64,000 nucleotides of DNA from JAJFFW01 sp965263375 (lineage in GTDB: Bacteria > Pseudomonadota > Alphaproteobacteria > Caulobacterales > Parvularculaceae): contig OZ253669.1 in the NCBI GenBank assembly GCA_965263375.1, positions 1,488,001-1,552,000 of the forward strand, in the 5' to 3' direction. The notes under the pieces are model-generated. The model did not search any database, was not told where the DNA came from, and was given only the letters and a program-made list of their open reading frames with translations. Shown one piece after another: positions 36,318 to 45,480 of the stretch (the stretch's first letter is position 1; every line of letters starts with the position of its first letter). A program made the translations under genes and the position numbers.

Positions 36318-37004
36318 TCATTGTGATTGCTCAGATGCGCCCCAAAGCTGCTTAATCCGGGCGTCACGGCCGCAGCGGCTGCGGTAGAATTTATAACGTA
36401 CAGGGTTTTTTAAGTAATAGTCCTGGTGATAGGCTTCCGCTGGCCAAAATGTTCCGGCGGCAATAATAGGCGTTACGATGCTCTTACCGAGCACTTTTCC
36501 CGCCGCTTTTTTGCCGTCTTGCGCAGCTTTTTGTTGCGCCTCGTCATTCACGAAGATTGCTGTGCGATAGGATGCGCCGCGATCACAAAATTGACCCCCT
36601 GCATCTAGCGGGTCCACATGGCGAAAAAAGTACTCAACTAACTTGGGATAGGTTACAATGTTTGGGTCGTATACAATGCGGACGGCTTCATAATGGCCGG
36701 TGTTTTCTTTCACAACTTGTTTATAGGTGGGGCTATCGACATCTCCGCCGGTATAGCCGGAAGTTGTCTCAAGAACGCCTTTGAGTTTATCAAAGTCTGC
36801 TTCCACGCACCAAAAACAGCCGCCAGCGAAAATGGCCGTTGATCTGACAGGGCTCGTGTTTTCTTCCTCAGCGGGCACGGCCTGCGGCTCAAGCGTTTGC
36901 GAGTGCGCCTGGCTGTTGAAGCTGAAGGCGTAAACAGCCGCAATAGTCAATGCAAGGGCGGCAGCCACCATCGCTTGAATTTTTGTAGGGTTCACGAACT
37001 GCAC
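36318..37004 (-). CDS. msrA: Exported peptide methionine sulfoxide reductase A
   Basis: It repairs oxidised methionine (S-epimer) in proteins. The catalytic motif GGCFWCVEADF has Cys63 as nucleophile and Cys66 nearby; GYTGGD and the downstream HYEAVRI are also conserved. The 228-residue protein has an N-terminal hydrophobic segment (about residues 12-26) followed by a polar linker, so it is probably periplasmic or membrane-anchored rather than cytosolic. The start is GTG at 37004 with GGAGG eight bases upstream. Confidence 0.94.
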   Translation of the reverse strand: MQFVNPTKIQAMVAAALALTIAAVYAFSFNSQAHSQTLEPQAVPAEEENTSPVRSTAIFAGGCFWCVEADFDKLKGVLETTSGYTGGDVDSPTYKQVVKENTGHYEAVRIVYDPNIVTYPKLVEYFFRHVDPLDAGGQFCDRGASYRTAIFVNDEAQQKAAQDGKKAAGKVLGKSIVTPIIAAGTFWPAEAYHQDYYLKNPVRYKFYRSRCGRDARIKQLWGASEQSQ

Positions 37005-37221
37005 TGTGTATCCTCCGCTGTCTACCAGAGCAGCGATAATGTAATGTCGTATCTTTCGTTGACTACCCGGCGCGGCGATGCGTCACGCAAATGTTATTGA
37101 ACCGGGTTTCAATGGTTTCACCGGCATTTTGCCAGAATTATTGTTGGCGGCGATTGGCCTTAGGGGCGAATGATCATAGCCTTCCATCAGGACCTAAAGG
37201 TTTTTTTACGAGGGGTTGGTA

Positions 37222-39456
37222 ATGGGAATTCGTTCGTTTTTAGCCGCCATAGGGGCTTTCCTCTTTTTAGCGGCCTGTAGTGGGGGCGGCGGCGAGGCGC
37301 CCAATCAAGATGATGGAAATAAAATTATGAGCCATAAAGATCATTTCGCTGTGGAACGGGCGATTAAGGCGCCAGACGTAGAGAAGAGACCGGTGGAAAT
37401 TACGCAGCACGGTGAAACCCGGGTTGATAATTACGCATGGCTAAAAGTCGATAATTGGCAGGAAGTCTTGCGTGATCCTTCTGTCCTTGCCGATGATGTG
37501 CGCAGTGTCTTAGAGGCGGAAAATGCTTATTATGAAGCGGTGACCCATGATCTTGAACCTTTACGTAAGACGTTGTTTGAGGAAATGCGCGGGCGGCTAA
37601 AAGAAGATGAAAGCAGCGCGCCGATGCCTGATGGCCCCTGGCTTTATTGGAGTGAGTTTCGAACCGGCGGAAACTACCCTACGTTTAAACGCAAGCTTCG
37701 TGTTGGCAAGGGCGAGCAGATTTTATTTGATGGTGATAAAGAAAGTAAAGGCGCTGAATTTTTCAGTATCGGTTTTGTCGACCATAGCCCAAACCATCAA
37801 TATATCGCTTATGGCGTCGACCGTGTGGGTTCTGAATATTACACGATAAAAATACGTGAGGCGCATTCCGGCGCGGACTTGTCGGAGGAAATACAAAACG
37901 CCGACCGCGATGGCATCGCGTGGGATGCTGAGGCGCAAGGATTTTATTATATCGAACGCGATGATAATCAACGTCCGAAATGGGTGAAATATCACGCGCT
38001 GGGAACAGACCAAGCGGATGATATTTTAGTCTATGAAGAGCCTGGGGACGATTTCTTCTTAAGCGTTTCAGAAAGCCAGAGCGGCGCTTATATTTTTATT
38101 ACTTCAAATAGCAATACAACAAGTGAAGTGCGGTATGTTGCAGCTGATGCAGACCTAAGCAGCGGCGCCGCGCCTATATTGATTGAGGCGCGCAATAACG
38201 GTGTTGAGTATTTCGCCGACCATCATGGCGATTCATTCTTTATTTTAACAAACGCTGACGATGCGGTGAATTTTAAAATTGTCACGGCGCCAGTTTCTGC
38301 GCCTGGCCGCGAGAATTGGACTGACTTTATTGGTCATCGCCCTGATGCGTATATTGCAAGCTATACAACTTACAAAGACTATATTGTGTGGTTGGAGAGG
38401 CGGGACGCCCTACCGCATTTGGTGGTTGCGAGCTATAAAGGCGAACGCCACGAGGTTTCACTGGAAGAGGCGGCCTATAGCCTTGGAATGAGCTCAGGCT
38501 ATGAATATGACACCAAGACGCTGCGCTTTTCATATGAATCACCCTCAACGCCAGAAGAGACCTATGATTATGACATGGTGAGCCGTGAACGTACGCTCGT
38601 TAAACGCCAGGAAGTGCCTAGCGGTCATGATAAGGGTCGCTATCTGGTTGAGCGTTTGAAAGCAACGGCGCCGGATGGCGCGGGGGTTCCCGTTACGGTT
38701 TTGCGCTTAAAACAGACGCCCTTAGATGGCTCTGCGCCAACTCTTTTATATGGTTATGGATCTTATGGGGCGACAATCCCAGCGTCGTTTTCAACATCAA
38801 TTTTGTCACTTGTCGACCGGGGCGTCATCTCCGTAATCGCTCATCCACGCGGCGGCGCGTCTATGGGACGGCAATGGTACCTTGATGGCAAGCTTGAAAA
38901 GAAAATGAATACCTTCACTGATTTTAATGCGGTGGCGGACAATTTGATCGAGCGTGGATATACTTCGCAAAAAAAGATCGTGATCTATGGCGGCAGCGCC
39001 GGCGGACTGCTGGTTGGCGCCGCGGCGAATTTGCGACCTGAACTTTATGCGGGCGTTCTAGCCGCTGTGCCGTTTGTTGACGTACTTAATACGATCTCAG
39101 ATGGCGAGCTGCCCTTAACCCCGCCGGAGTGGGAGGAGTGGGGCAACCCGATCACAAGCGCAGAAGAATATGGCTGGATCCGCGCTTATTCGCCTTATGA
39201 AAATATTGCCGCGGAAAGCTATCCGCCGATTATGGCGACGGGTGGGTTAACTGACTATCGTGTCACCTATTGGGAGATGTCGAAATGGGTCGCGCGCCTG
39301 CGCGATGACACCAATGGCGGCGGGCCGTTTGTTTTAAGGATGAATATGGGGGCTGGCCATGCGGGCTCAGCGGCACGGTTTGAAAGCCTTGATGAGCGCG
39401 CCCATCTTTACGCATTCGCCTTAAAAGCGATGGGACTTGTCGAAAGGGATAAGTAG
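37222..39456 (+). CDS. Prolyl oligopeptidase-family (S9) lipoprotein peptidase
   Basis: An exported serine peptidase of 744 residues. The N-terminus has a lipoprotein signal (FLFLAACSGGGG) with Cys at the expected position. A beta-propeller half (about residues 60-450) precedes an alpha/beta-hydrolase half. The triad is Ser592 (GGSAGG), Asp678 (LTDYRV) and His713 (GAGHAGS). Similarity is to oligopeptidase B/PtrB, which cleaves small basic peptides, but specificity is unproven. The ATG at 37222 has GAGGGG at good spacing. It follows a 215-bp gap from the divergent msrA. Confidence 0.93.
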   Translation: MGIRSFLAAIGAFLFLAACSGGGGEAPNQDDGNKIMSHKDHFAVERAIKAPDVEKRPVEITQHGETRVDNYAWLKVDNWQEVLRDPSVLADDVRSVLEAENAYYEAVTHDLEPLRKTLFEEMRGRLKEDESSAPMPDGPWLYWSEFRTGGNYPTFKRKLRVGKGEQILFDGDKESKGAEFFSIGFVDHSPNHQYIAYGVDRVGSEYYTIKIREAHSGADLSEEIQNADRDGIAWDAEAQGFYYIERDDNQRPKWVKYHALGTDQADDILVYEEPGDDFFLSVSESQSGAYIFITSNSNTTSEVRYVAADADLSSGAAPILIEARNNGVEYFADHHGDSFFILTNADDAVNFKIVTAPVSAPGRENWTDFIGHRPDAYIASYTTYKDYIVWLERRDALPHLVVASYKGERHEVSLEEAAYSLGMSSGYEYDTKTLRFSYESPSTPEETYDYDMVSRERTLVKRQEVPSGHDKGRYLVERLKATAPDGAGVPVTVLRLKQTPLDGSAPTLLYGYGSYGATIPASFSTSILSLVDRGVISVIAHPRGGASMGRQWYLDGKLEKKMNTFTDFNAVADNLIERGYTSQKKIVIYGGSAGGLLVGAAANLRPELYAGVLAAVPFVDVLNTISDGELPLTPPEWEEWGNPITSAEEYGWIRAYSPYENIAAESYPPIMATGGLTDYRVTYWEMSKWVARLRDDTNGGGPFVLRMNMGAGHAGSAARFESLDERAHLYAFALKAMGLVERDK

Positions 39457-39476
39457 TCCGTTCTTGCTCTCTTTTT

Positions 39477-39508
39477 CGTGAAGGTATGTGTGCACACACC
39501 TCCTCACG
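39477..39508 (+). repeat. 32-bp imperfect palindrome after the S9 peptidase
   Basis: CGTGAAGGTATGTGTG at 39477-39492 pairs with the reverse complement of CACACACCTCCTCACG at 39493-39508 with 12 of 16 matches. It begins 21 bp past the peptidase stop codon. Confidence 0.55.
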
Positions 39509-39512
39509 AGCG

Positions 39513-39536
39513 CGTCATGCGGGGTAACCCATGACG
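39513..39536 (+). repeat. Second hairpin in the same gap
   Basis: Perfect arms CGTCATG (39513-39519) and CATGACG (39530-39536) enclose a GGGGTAACC loop and are followed by TTTGCTTTG. It may act as a weak terminator for the peptidase or as a site for the following gene. Confidence 0.55.
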
Positions 39537-39614
39537 TTTGCTTTGCTATGTTGATGGCGATGAGGGCGGCGAATTTTCGGCGCCTTGCGCAAACGGGCAA
39601 AAAAGGACAGACAA

Positions 39615-40079
39615 ATGACAATAGCAAAATGGATAGCGGCACTCGCGATTGGCGGATTTTTAATTCTCTTCGGCGTAACGAAGTTCACCGGCGGTGCGCA
39701 TATTTTTCCGTATATAGAATATAAAGCGGTTGCGCTTGGTTTTCCTATGGCTGATCTTTTCTTTCCGCTTGTTAATTACGCTGTTGGACTGTTGGAGCTT
39801 GCGGCAGGCGTCTTGATCATCATACCGTTGACCCGAAAAATTGGCTCCCTTATTGCTGTGGCGCCCTTTTTGGGCGCGGTTATCTTTCACCTCTCGCCAT
39901 TGCTGGGCGTTGTCACGCCGGACGGTTACGCTGATCCAGCCCCGGCATTAGCATTGAAATCTGGCGGCCCATTCTTGGCCGAACATTTTTCCGCCAGCGC
40001 GTCGCCAACACTTTTTACGATGGCCTTTGTTATGTTGGTGATTGCAGTCGTGAATGCGTTGGTGCTGCAGAAGCGTTAG
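39615..40079 (+). CDS. Small four-helix membrane protein, DoxX-like
   Basis: A 154-residue membrane protein with about four hydrophobic helices (residues 6-24, 44-72, 74-95 and 128-151) and a periplasmic or cytoplasmic loop of Pro/Ala/Gly before the last helix. It resembles the DoxX/DoxD-like superfamily, but no decisive motif lets me assign a function. The ATG at 39615 has AAGGA eight bases upstream; the longer frame from 39585 is less likely. Independent of its neighbours. Confidence 0.75.
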   Translation: MTIAKWIAALAIGGFLILFGVTKFTGGAHIFPYIEYKAVALGFPMADLFFPLVNYAVGLLELAAGVLIIIPLTRKIGSLIAVAPFLGAVIFHLSPLLGVVTPDGYADPAPALALKSGGPFLAEHFSASASPTLFTMAFVMLVIAVVNALVLQKR

Positions 40080-40146
40080 TTTTTATAGATAAGCGTAACT
40101 TGTTGGCCTTGCTGTAATCCATGCAACTTTGTTAATAGTCGCACAG

Positions 40147-41421
40147 ATGGCTAGCCAACAAGAGGGATTTGTGACGGGCTCTTACTCTGCTTTCCGCGAT
40201 CGGGCGACGATGGGCCTGTTTATCCTTAGTGCTGTGTTGTGGCCTTTCTTTCTTGTATTAAGCCATCGCGGGGTTGCGCCTGCGTTACTTGTGATGGGCG
40301 CTGCGGCGGCGATGCGCGGCGACATTTGGCGGGTGGGCTTTAAGACATTCTTATTGAAGCCTGATTGGCATTCGCCGTTAGTGCGCTGCGCGCTTTTCTT
40401 TTTTTTGTTTTGTTTTTGGATTGCTATCAGCGGGCTATGGGCGCCGGTACCGGTTGATGGTTCCCTTGCGCTCAACCCTTTAACGCCCTCTATCGCTGGT
40501 GGAGCTGTTATCTGGACAATTTTACAGTGGCCAGCGCAAACCGCTTTAAGGCTTCAAAAAGTCTTCGCAATTGGCGTGGTTGTCGCGGTTATTGGGTTGT
40601 TCTTTGAGGCAATAACTGGTGGTTTGCTTCGCCAACTAACACCGCCGGATGTGCGTGATCCTGCACAAGATATTGCCTCTTTAGGGCGGGGGGCGACAAT
40701 CGCCGCCATCTCGTTATTGCCCGGCCTCGTCTTGGTTTATCAGGGCCGGAACAATAAGCCTAATGCGTACTTAACCATATTTGCTTTGTCCGCGATGGCG
40801 TTATTCGCGTTTTGGCGTTTTGGCGTCTCTACGACCATTATCGGCGTTTTACTTAGTATGGTAACTTTTATCCTTGTTCGCATCAGACCGAACACTGGGC
40901 TTATCTTTGTCGCATGGGGCTTTGTGGCGGCGGCGTTCTTAGCGCCAGTTGCGGCTTTCTTACCGGCGGAAGAGTTGTTTCAGCGTTTTGGCGGCTCGGC
41001 GCCGGTTTCTTGGCTTCAACGCTTAGTGATTTGGCAGTATGCGGGCGAGGCGGCGATTGGGTGTTTTCCCTTAGGATGCGGCGCCGACTATGCGCGGGCG
41101 ATCCATGCGGCCAAAGAAACCTTTGTTACGCCTCATTGGCCAGAACCTTTGCCCGTGATGCCTTTGCACCCGCATAATTTATTCTTACAGATTTGGTTGG
41201 AGGCGGGGATCGTTGGCGCTGTGTTGTTTGCAGCCGCGATCCTAAATGGCGCCATGGCGATTATGCGCACCAGTTTGGAGCCGATTGTAAAAGCGCTGAT
41301 TGCTGGTTGCGCAATTGTGGTCTTTGTCTCAGCGCTTTTTGAAATGAGCCTATGGCAGGTTTGGCGCAACGCCGCGCCCGCCTATGCGGGCGTGATGATT
41401 GCGCTGATTTATCGAAGCTGA
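40147..41421 (+). CDS. O-antigen ligase-like polytopic membrane protein
   Basis: A 424-residue protein with about ten membrane helices. The hydrophilic loop HPHNLFLQIWLEAGIVGAVLF near the C-terminus matches the H-x-H-N signature of the WaaL/RfaL-type ligase superfamily, which joins undecaprenyl-linked glycans to lipid A core or other acceptors. No other polysaccharide genes are nearby, so the acceptor is unclear. The start is uncertain: ATG 40147, or GTG 40171 with AGAGG five bases upstream. Confidence 0.8.
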   Translation: MASQQEGFVTGSYSAFRDRATMGLFILSAVLWPFFLVLSHRGVAPALLVMGAAAAMRGDIWRVGFKTFLLKPDWHSPLVRCALFFFLFCFWIAISGLWAPVPVDGSLALNPLTPSIAGGAVIWTILQWPAQTALRLQKVFAIGVVVAVIGLFFEAITGGLLRQLTPPDVRDPAQDIASLGRGATIAAISLLPGLVLVYQGRNNKPNAYLTIFALSAMALFAFWRFGVSTTIIGVLLSMVTFILVRIRPNTGLIFVAWGFVAAAFLAPVAAFLPAEELFQRFGGSAPVSWLQRLVIWQYAGEAAIGCFPLGCGADYARAIHAAKETFVTPHWPEPLPVMPLHPHNLFLQIWLEAGIVGAVLFAAAILNGAMAIMRTSLEPIVKALIAGCAIVVFVSALFEMSLWQVWRNAAPAYAGVMIALIYRS

Positions 41422-41533
41422 ATTCGCCGACGAGCTTAGAGCGTTTGAAGGAAAGTGGAGTATTTGCGTTTCGTCTCGGTCTAAATCAGAGCAACTCGTT
41501 GATACTAAATTATCTAGTGACGCTGTTGGCGCC

Positions 41534-42187
41534 TCATTGCCCTTCTTGACTGCAAATTAATGAAAAATCGGCGGATTTTTGTGCTCTGGTAGATGTTAAG
41601 TGGGTAGGGGTAATCGAACAAACATTATCCTCTAGTTTGAATTGGTACCCTTCTGCGATATCCAAAAATTCTCTTTCATTAAAAATAGTTGCAACCACAT
41701 AATTTGAATAAATACTCTGCACACCCAATATAACGGATCCATTAAAAAAACTATGCGATTGCCCTTCTGAAAGGGTGACTTCAGAGGCGGTTGAGTATTT
41801 TGCGGACAGTTTCTTTTGTAAGTCTGAAATTACTTCTTCAGCTTCTAGCAGTCTTGTATTTTTTTGCTTTAACTCATTTTCTGTTTGTTGAAGTTTCGAT
41901 ACGCCATTTTGGATATCTTTATCCAGTGTAAGGATTTTATTTTTAAGCTCTGCGACTTCTCTTTTATGGGTTGTGAAGTTAAAAAGCTTGTCATTATATT
42001 CAGATAAATCCTCAAGATAGGATAGTAAATTCGTTGCCCCTTGAGCTGATTGAAACATTTGGAGCTCGCGTTTTAATGAATTAACCTCAGATACAGCCGT
42101 ATCTCTGCCGGTGTAATAACCGGCTGCAAAAAAGGCTGCGACTGCAGCCAAGCTTGTTGCAGCTGCAGTTACAAGATTCCAGTTCAT
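41534..42187 (-). CDS. Unknown membrane-anchored coiled-coil protein
   Basis: A 217-residue protein I do not recognise. Residues 5-25 form a hydrophobic N-terminal anchor (LVTAAATSLAAVAAFFAAGYY). Residues about 60-125 are rich in Glu, Lys and Leu with a heptad-like pattern (ELKNKILTLDKDIQNG) and likely form a coiled coil. A C-terminal globular part includes YIAEGYQFKLEDNVCSIT-like strands. Base composition is AT-rich compared with purB next door. It follows the O-antigen-ligase-like gene in convergent orientation. No function assigned. Confidence 0.68.
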   Translation of the reverse strand: MNWNLVTAAATSLAAVAAFFAAGYYTGRDTAVSEVNSLKRELQMFQSAQGATNLLSYLEDLSEYNDKLFNFTTHKREVAELKNKILTLDKDIQNGVSKLQQTENELKQKNTRLLEAEEVISDLQKKLSAKYSTASEVTLSEGQSHSFFNGSVILGVQSIYSNYVVATIFNEREFLDIAEGYQFKLEDNVCSITPTHLTSTRAQKSADFSLICSQEGQ

Positions 42188-42227
42188 TTTCTTACCCCCT
42201 TGTGCTGGAAAAAACTACTTAGGGCAT

Positions 42228-43529
42228 TTATTTAAAAACCCGCGCGAAGATCGTATCCACATGCTTTAGGTGGTAACCAAGGTCGAATAGTGCTGCAAGC
42301 TCGGCTTCGCTCATCAGTGCTGTCACTTCTTTATCCGCCTTCAGATTATCAAGGAATAATCCTTCACCGCGCCAAGCAGGCATGGCGTTGCGTTGCACAA
42401 GGCTATAAGCGGTTTCACGTGATGCGCCTTTTTGCGTCAAGGCCAACAGCACCCTTTGTGAATGTATAAGCCCGCCAAGGCGGTCAAGATTGGCTTGACA
42501 GCGCTCAGGATAGATCACGAGTTTTTCAACGACCCCAGCAAGGCGGTGAAGCGCGAAATCAAGGTGCACTGTTGCATCCGGCCCGATGCCGCGCTCAACT
42601 GAGGAGTGGGAGATATCCCGCTCATGCCATAGGGCGACATTTTCCATTGCTGGCATTGCGCACATGCGTACAAGACGAGCAAGTCCGGTAAGATTTTCCG
42701 TCAAGATCGGATTGCGTTTATGGGGCATGGCTGAAGAGCCTTTTTGCCCGGCGGAGAAATACTCTTCCGCCTCCAAAACCTCAGTGCGCTGAAGGTGCCG
42801 GATCTCAACGGCAAGACGCTCAATCGATGAAGCGACAACGCCAAGGGCGGCAAAGAACGCGGCGTGACGATCGCGGGGGATAATCTGTGTGGAAATCGGT
42901 TCAACGGTAAGACCCATTTTGTCGGCGACATGCGTCTCCACTGCGGGATCTATGTTGGCGAATGTGCCAACTGCGCCAGAAATGGCGCATACGGCGATTT
43001 CTTCACGGGCTGCAACAAGCCGTGCGCGGGCGCGTTTAAATTCTTCAAAATAGGTCGCGAGCTTTAAACCCATCGTGATTGGTTCGGCGTGAATGCCGTG
43101 GCTGCGCCCAACGCATACAGTCATTTTATGCTCTTCAGCGCGGGTTTTCAGCGCCGCGAGAAGGCGGTCGAGCCCTTCAAGAAGGAGGTCGCTCGCTCGT
43201 GCGAGTTGAACTGAAAGACAAGTATCTAAAACATCTGATGACGTCATGCCTTGATGCACGTACCGTGCTTCTTCACCGACGATTTCAGCAAGGTGGGTAA
43301 GAAACGCGATAACGTCGTGTTTAACTTCCCGCTCGATTTCATCGATGCGCTCAATGTCAAATTCTACGTCTTTGGCTTTGTCCCATACTTTTTGAGCGGC
43401 CTCGGTTGGGATCACGCCAAGTTCAGCGAGTTTGTCGGCGGCATGCGCCTCAATCTCAAACCAAATTCGGAATTTTGTTTCCGGGGACCAGATGGCGGCC
43501 ATGTCGGCCCTTGTATAACGGGGAATCAT
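42228..43529 (-). CDS. purB: Adenylosuccinate lyase
   Basis: This homotetrameric enzyme acts twice in purine synthesis, splitting SAICAR to AICAR and adenylosuccinate to AMP. The fumarase/aspartase superfamily signature GSSAMPHKRNP is intact, and the N-terminal MIPRYTRADMAAIWS and GRSHGIHAEPITMG, with catalytic His, match the bacterial short form. The 433-residue length is normal. It stands 40 bp from the coiled-coil gene and is divergent from the DUF805 gene. Confidence 0.97.
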   Translation of the reverse strand: MIPRYTRADMAAIWSPETKFRIWFEIEAHAADKLAELGVIPTEAAQKVWDKAKDVEFDIERIDEIEREVKHDVIAFLTHLAEIVGEEARYVHQGMTSSDVLDTCLSVQLARASDLLLEGLDRLLAALKTRAEEHKMTVCVGRSHGIHAEPITMGLKLATYFEEFKRARARLVAAREEIAVCAISGAVGTFANIDPAVETHVADKMGLTVEPISTQIIPRDRHAAFFAALGVVASSIERLAVEIRHLQRTEVLEAEEYFSAGQKGSSAMPHKRNPILTENLTGLARLVRMCAMPAMENVALWHERDISHSSVERGIGPDATVHLDFALHRLAGVVEKLVIYPERCQANLDRLGGLIHSQRVLLALTQKGASRETAYSLVQRNAMPAWRGEGLFLDNLKADKEVTALMSEAELAALFDLGYHLKHVDTIFARVFK

Positions 43530-43683
43530 TTTCTTGGAGCTTTCTAAAATTCTTGCTTTTCGCTTGTGTAGGGGCGCTGCGCGCGCAACTCAAGGGGGCG
43601 TCTTGCAATGGGGCCAGTCATTTAAAAGGTGCTTTTAGGCGCTTTGCGTCTTAGTCTAAAGCTATTGGGCAAAGAAGAGGGAC

Positions 43684-44193
43684 ATGATGGACTTTGTGCA
43701 GCTATATACGACGACCGAAGGACGCATTAACCGCAAAACCTGGTGGCTTGGCGTCATCGGTATGATTGTGATGAGTTTGATAGTTTCTGTAATTTTAAAA
43801 GTTTTTGCCGGTATTTTAGGGCTTACGAAAAGCACTTTCGGCCAAGGCCTTATCTCCCTTGCGCTGATTGCAATTTTGTTCGTTCCCTATAAGGCGTTGA
43901 CGCTTAAAAGGCTCCACGATCGGTCACGACCTGAAGTCTTATTTTGGGTTTTTATTGCGCCGTCGATTTTATCGCCGCTCTTAATGATGCTTGGCTTAAG
44001 CGGATCGACCTTAGACATGAGCGTTTTGGGACAGGACGTACCTATGTTTAAGCCCAACTTTCTGGGCAGTTTGGTAAATTTGGCCTCACTCGTCATCGGC
44101 ATTTGGGGGCTGGTGGAGCTTGGCTTTTTAAAGGGCGATCAGGGGGACAACGCCCACGGGCCAAATCCATCAACAGCAACTCCCGCCGCATAA
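43684..44193 (+). CDS. DUF805 family membrane protein
   Basis: A 169-residue inner-membrane protein. The signature GRINRKTWWLGVI at the N-terminus and LKRLHDRSRP in the middle loop identify DUF805, a small family of unknown function. About four hydrophobic segments are visible (residues 20-43, 56-73, 86-106 and 125-150). It converges on hemB with a short 7-bp hairpin (44208-44214 with 44221-44227) between and overlapping the two gene ends. Confidence 0.87.
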   Translation: MMDFVQLYTTTEGRINRKTWWLGVIGMIVMSLIVSVILKVFAGILGLTKSTFGQGLISLALIAILFVPYKALTLKRLHDRSRPEVLFWVFIAPSILSPLLMMLGLSGSTLDMSVLGQDVPMFKPNFLGSLVNLASLVIGIWGLVELGFLKGDQGDNAHGPNPSTATPAA

Positions 44194-44213
44194 GCAGCAA
44201 TAAGAGTGGCGTT

Positions 44214-45230
44214 TTAGGATAAACGCCGGGCCGCTTGCGTCGCGAAATAGGTAATAATTCCGTCGGCGCCGGCGCGCTTGATCGCTAGGAGTGATTCCAT
44301 CATTGCGCCATTTTCATCAATCCAGCCATGTTGGCCAGCCGCTTTTATCATGGCGTACTCACCAGAGACTTGAAACGCAAAGGTCGGCATCGCGAAAGCG
44401 GTTTTTACACGGTGTATAATATCCAGATAGGCTCCCGCCGGTTTCACCATGACGCTGTCGGCGCCTTCGGCGATATCCATTGCGACTTCACGTAAGGCCT
44501 CATCGCTATTTGCAGGATCCATTTGATAGGTGCGTTTGTCTCCCTTCAAAACGCCAGCCGCCCCTATGGCTTCACGATAGGGGCCATAAAAGCAAGAGGC
44601 GTATTTGGCGGCATAAGCCATAATTTGGGTGTTTTTTAACCCAGCCTCTTCTAGTCCATGGCGTATTGCGCCAATCCTGCCGTCCATCATATCGGAGGGG
44701 GCGATAACGTCATACCCAGCTTTGGCGAGGAGTAAGGATTGTTCGACTAATAATTCGACAGTCTCATCATTTAGGATTTCGCCATCTTTCAACACGCCAT
44801 CATGACCGTGATCAGTATAAGGGTCGAGGGCGACATCGCCCATTAAGCCAATATCTGGCACGGCTTCTTTAATGGCGCGCGCTGTGCGGCACATCAGGTT
44901 ATCTTTATCAAGCGCCACTTTTGCATCACTGGTGCGGTCCGCCTCAGAAGTATAAGGGAAGAGGGCGAGCATCGGTATGCCGAGCATTTTAGCCTCTTTG
45001 GCCGCCTCAACCGCCTTGTCAGGAGACAGTCGCGCAACACCCGGCATCGCCGTAACCGGGTCTTTCAAATTTTCACCATCTTTTAAGATAATCGCTAAAA
45101 TTAAATCCGAGGGTGTTAAGACCGTTTCCCGCATTAAGGATCTTGACCAAAAAGATGATCGCGGTCGGCGCATTCGCGTTGCGGGGAAACTTTGTTGGGG
45201 CCGTATTTGGTCTTTTGACACGCTCATCAT
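44214..45230 (-). CDS. hemB: Delta-aminolevulinic acid dehydratase (porphobilinogen synthase)
   Basis: It condenses two 5-aminolevulinate molecules to porphobilinogen, the second step of heme synthesis. Both Schiff-base lysine regions are present: AYAAKYASCFYGP and the essential SVMVKPAGAYLD. The 338-residue length is typical. The start is one of two adjacent ATG codons at 45230/45227, with AAGG immediately upstream. It is divergent from ldtR, with hemA the next gene beyond ldtR, so the first two heme enzymes lie together. Confidence 0.97.
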   Translation of the reverse strand: MMSVSKDQIRPQQSFPATRMRRPRSSFWSRSLMRETVLTPSDLILAIILKDGENLKDPVTAMPGVARLSPDKAVEAAKEAKMLGIPMLALFPYTSEADRTSDAKVALDKDNLMCRTARAIKEAVPDIGLMGDVALDPYTDHGHDGVLKDGEILNDETVELLVEQSLLLAKAGYDVIAPSDMMDGRIGAIRHGLEEAGLKNTQIMAYAAKYASCFYGPYREAIGAAGVLKGDKRTYQMDPANSDEALREVAMDIAEGADSVMVKPAGAYLDIIHRVKTAFAMPTFAFQVSGEYAMIKAAGQHGWIDENGAMMESLLAIKRAGADGIITYFATQAARRLS

Positions 45231-45351
45231 CCTTATAAATGGAGCCGATGGCTTGAATGCAAATGTTAGGGCAAGCGAGTGTATATTGAGCGCTAAGCCC
45301 TATTTCAGCTCGTTAATCCAATGCTGAAGATGTGTTGCAAACTTTTTTATC

Positions 45352-45365
45352 ATTTGAATTCAAAT
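45352..45365. promoter_or_regulatory. 14-bp perfect AT-rich palindrome between hemB and ldtR, candidate operator
   Basis: ATTTGAATTCAAAT is a perfect palindrome and is followed at once by AAATTG/CAATTT arms (45362-45380). It lies in the 238-bp divergent gap between hemB and the MarR-type ldtR. MarR dimers usually bind such palindromes, so it may be an LdtR site; this is inference. Confidence 0.45.
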
Positions 45366-45480
45366 TGAAAAGCGCAATTTAACGCGACTTTTAGAGATTG
45401 GGGTCTAGTTTGCTGCTAATCGAGAATTTTGCACTGCGACGTCAGTGCGTGTGTAGTATCAAATAGTAATGAGGCGCAGC

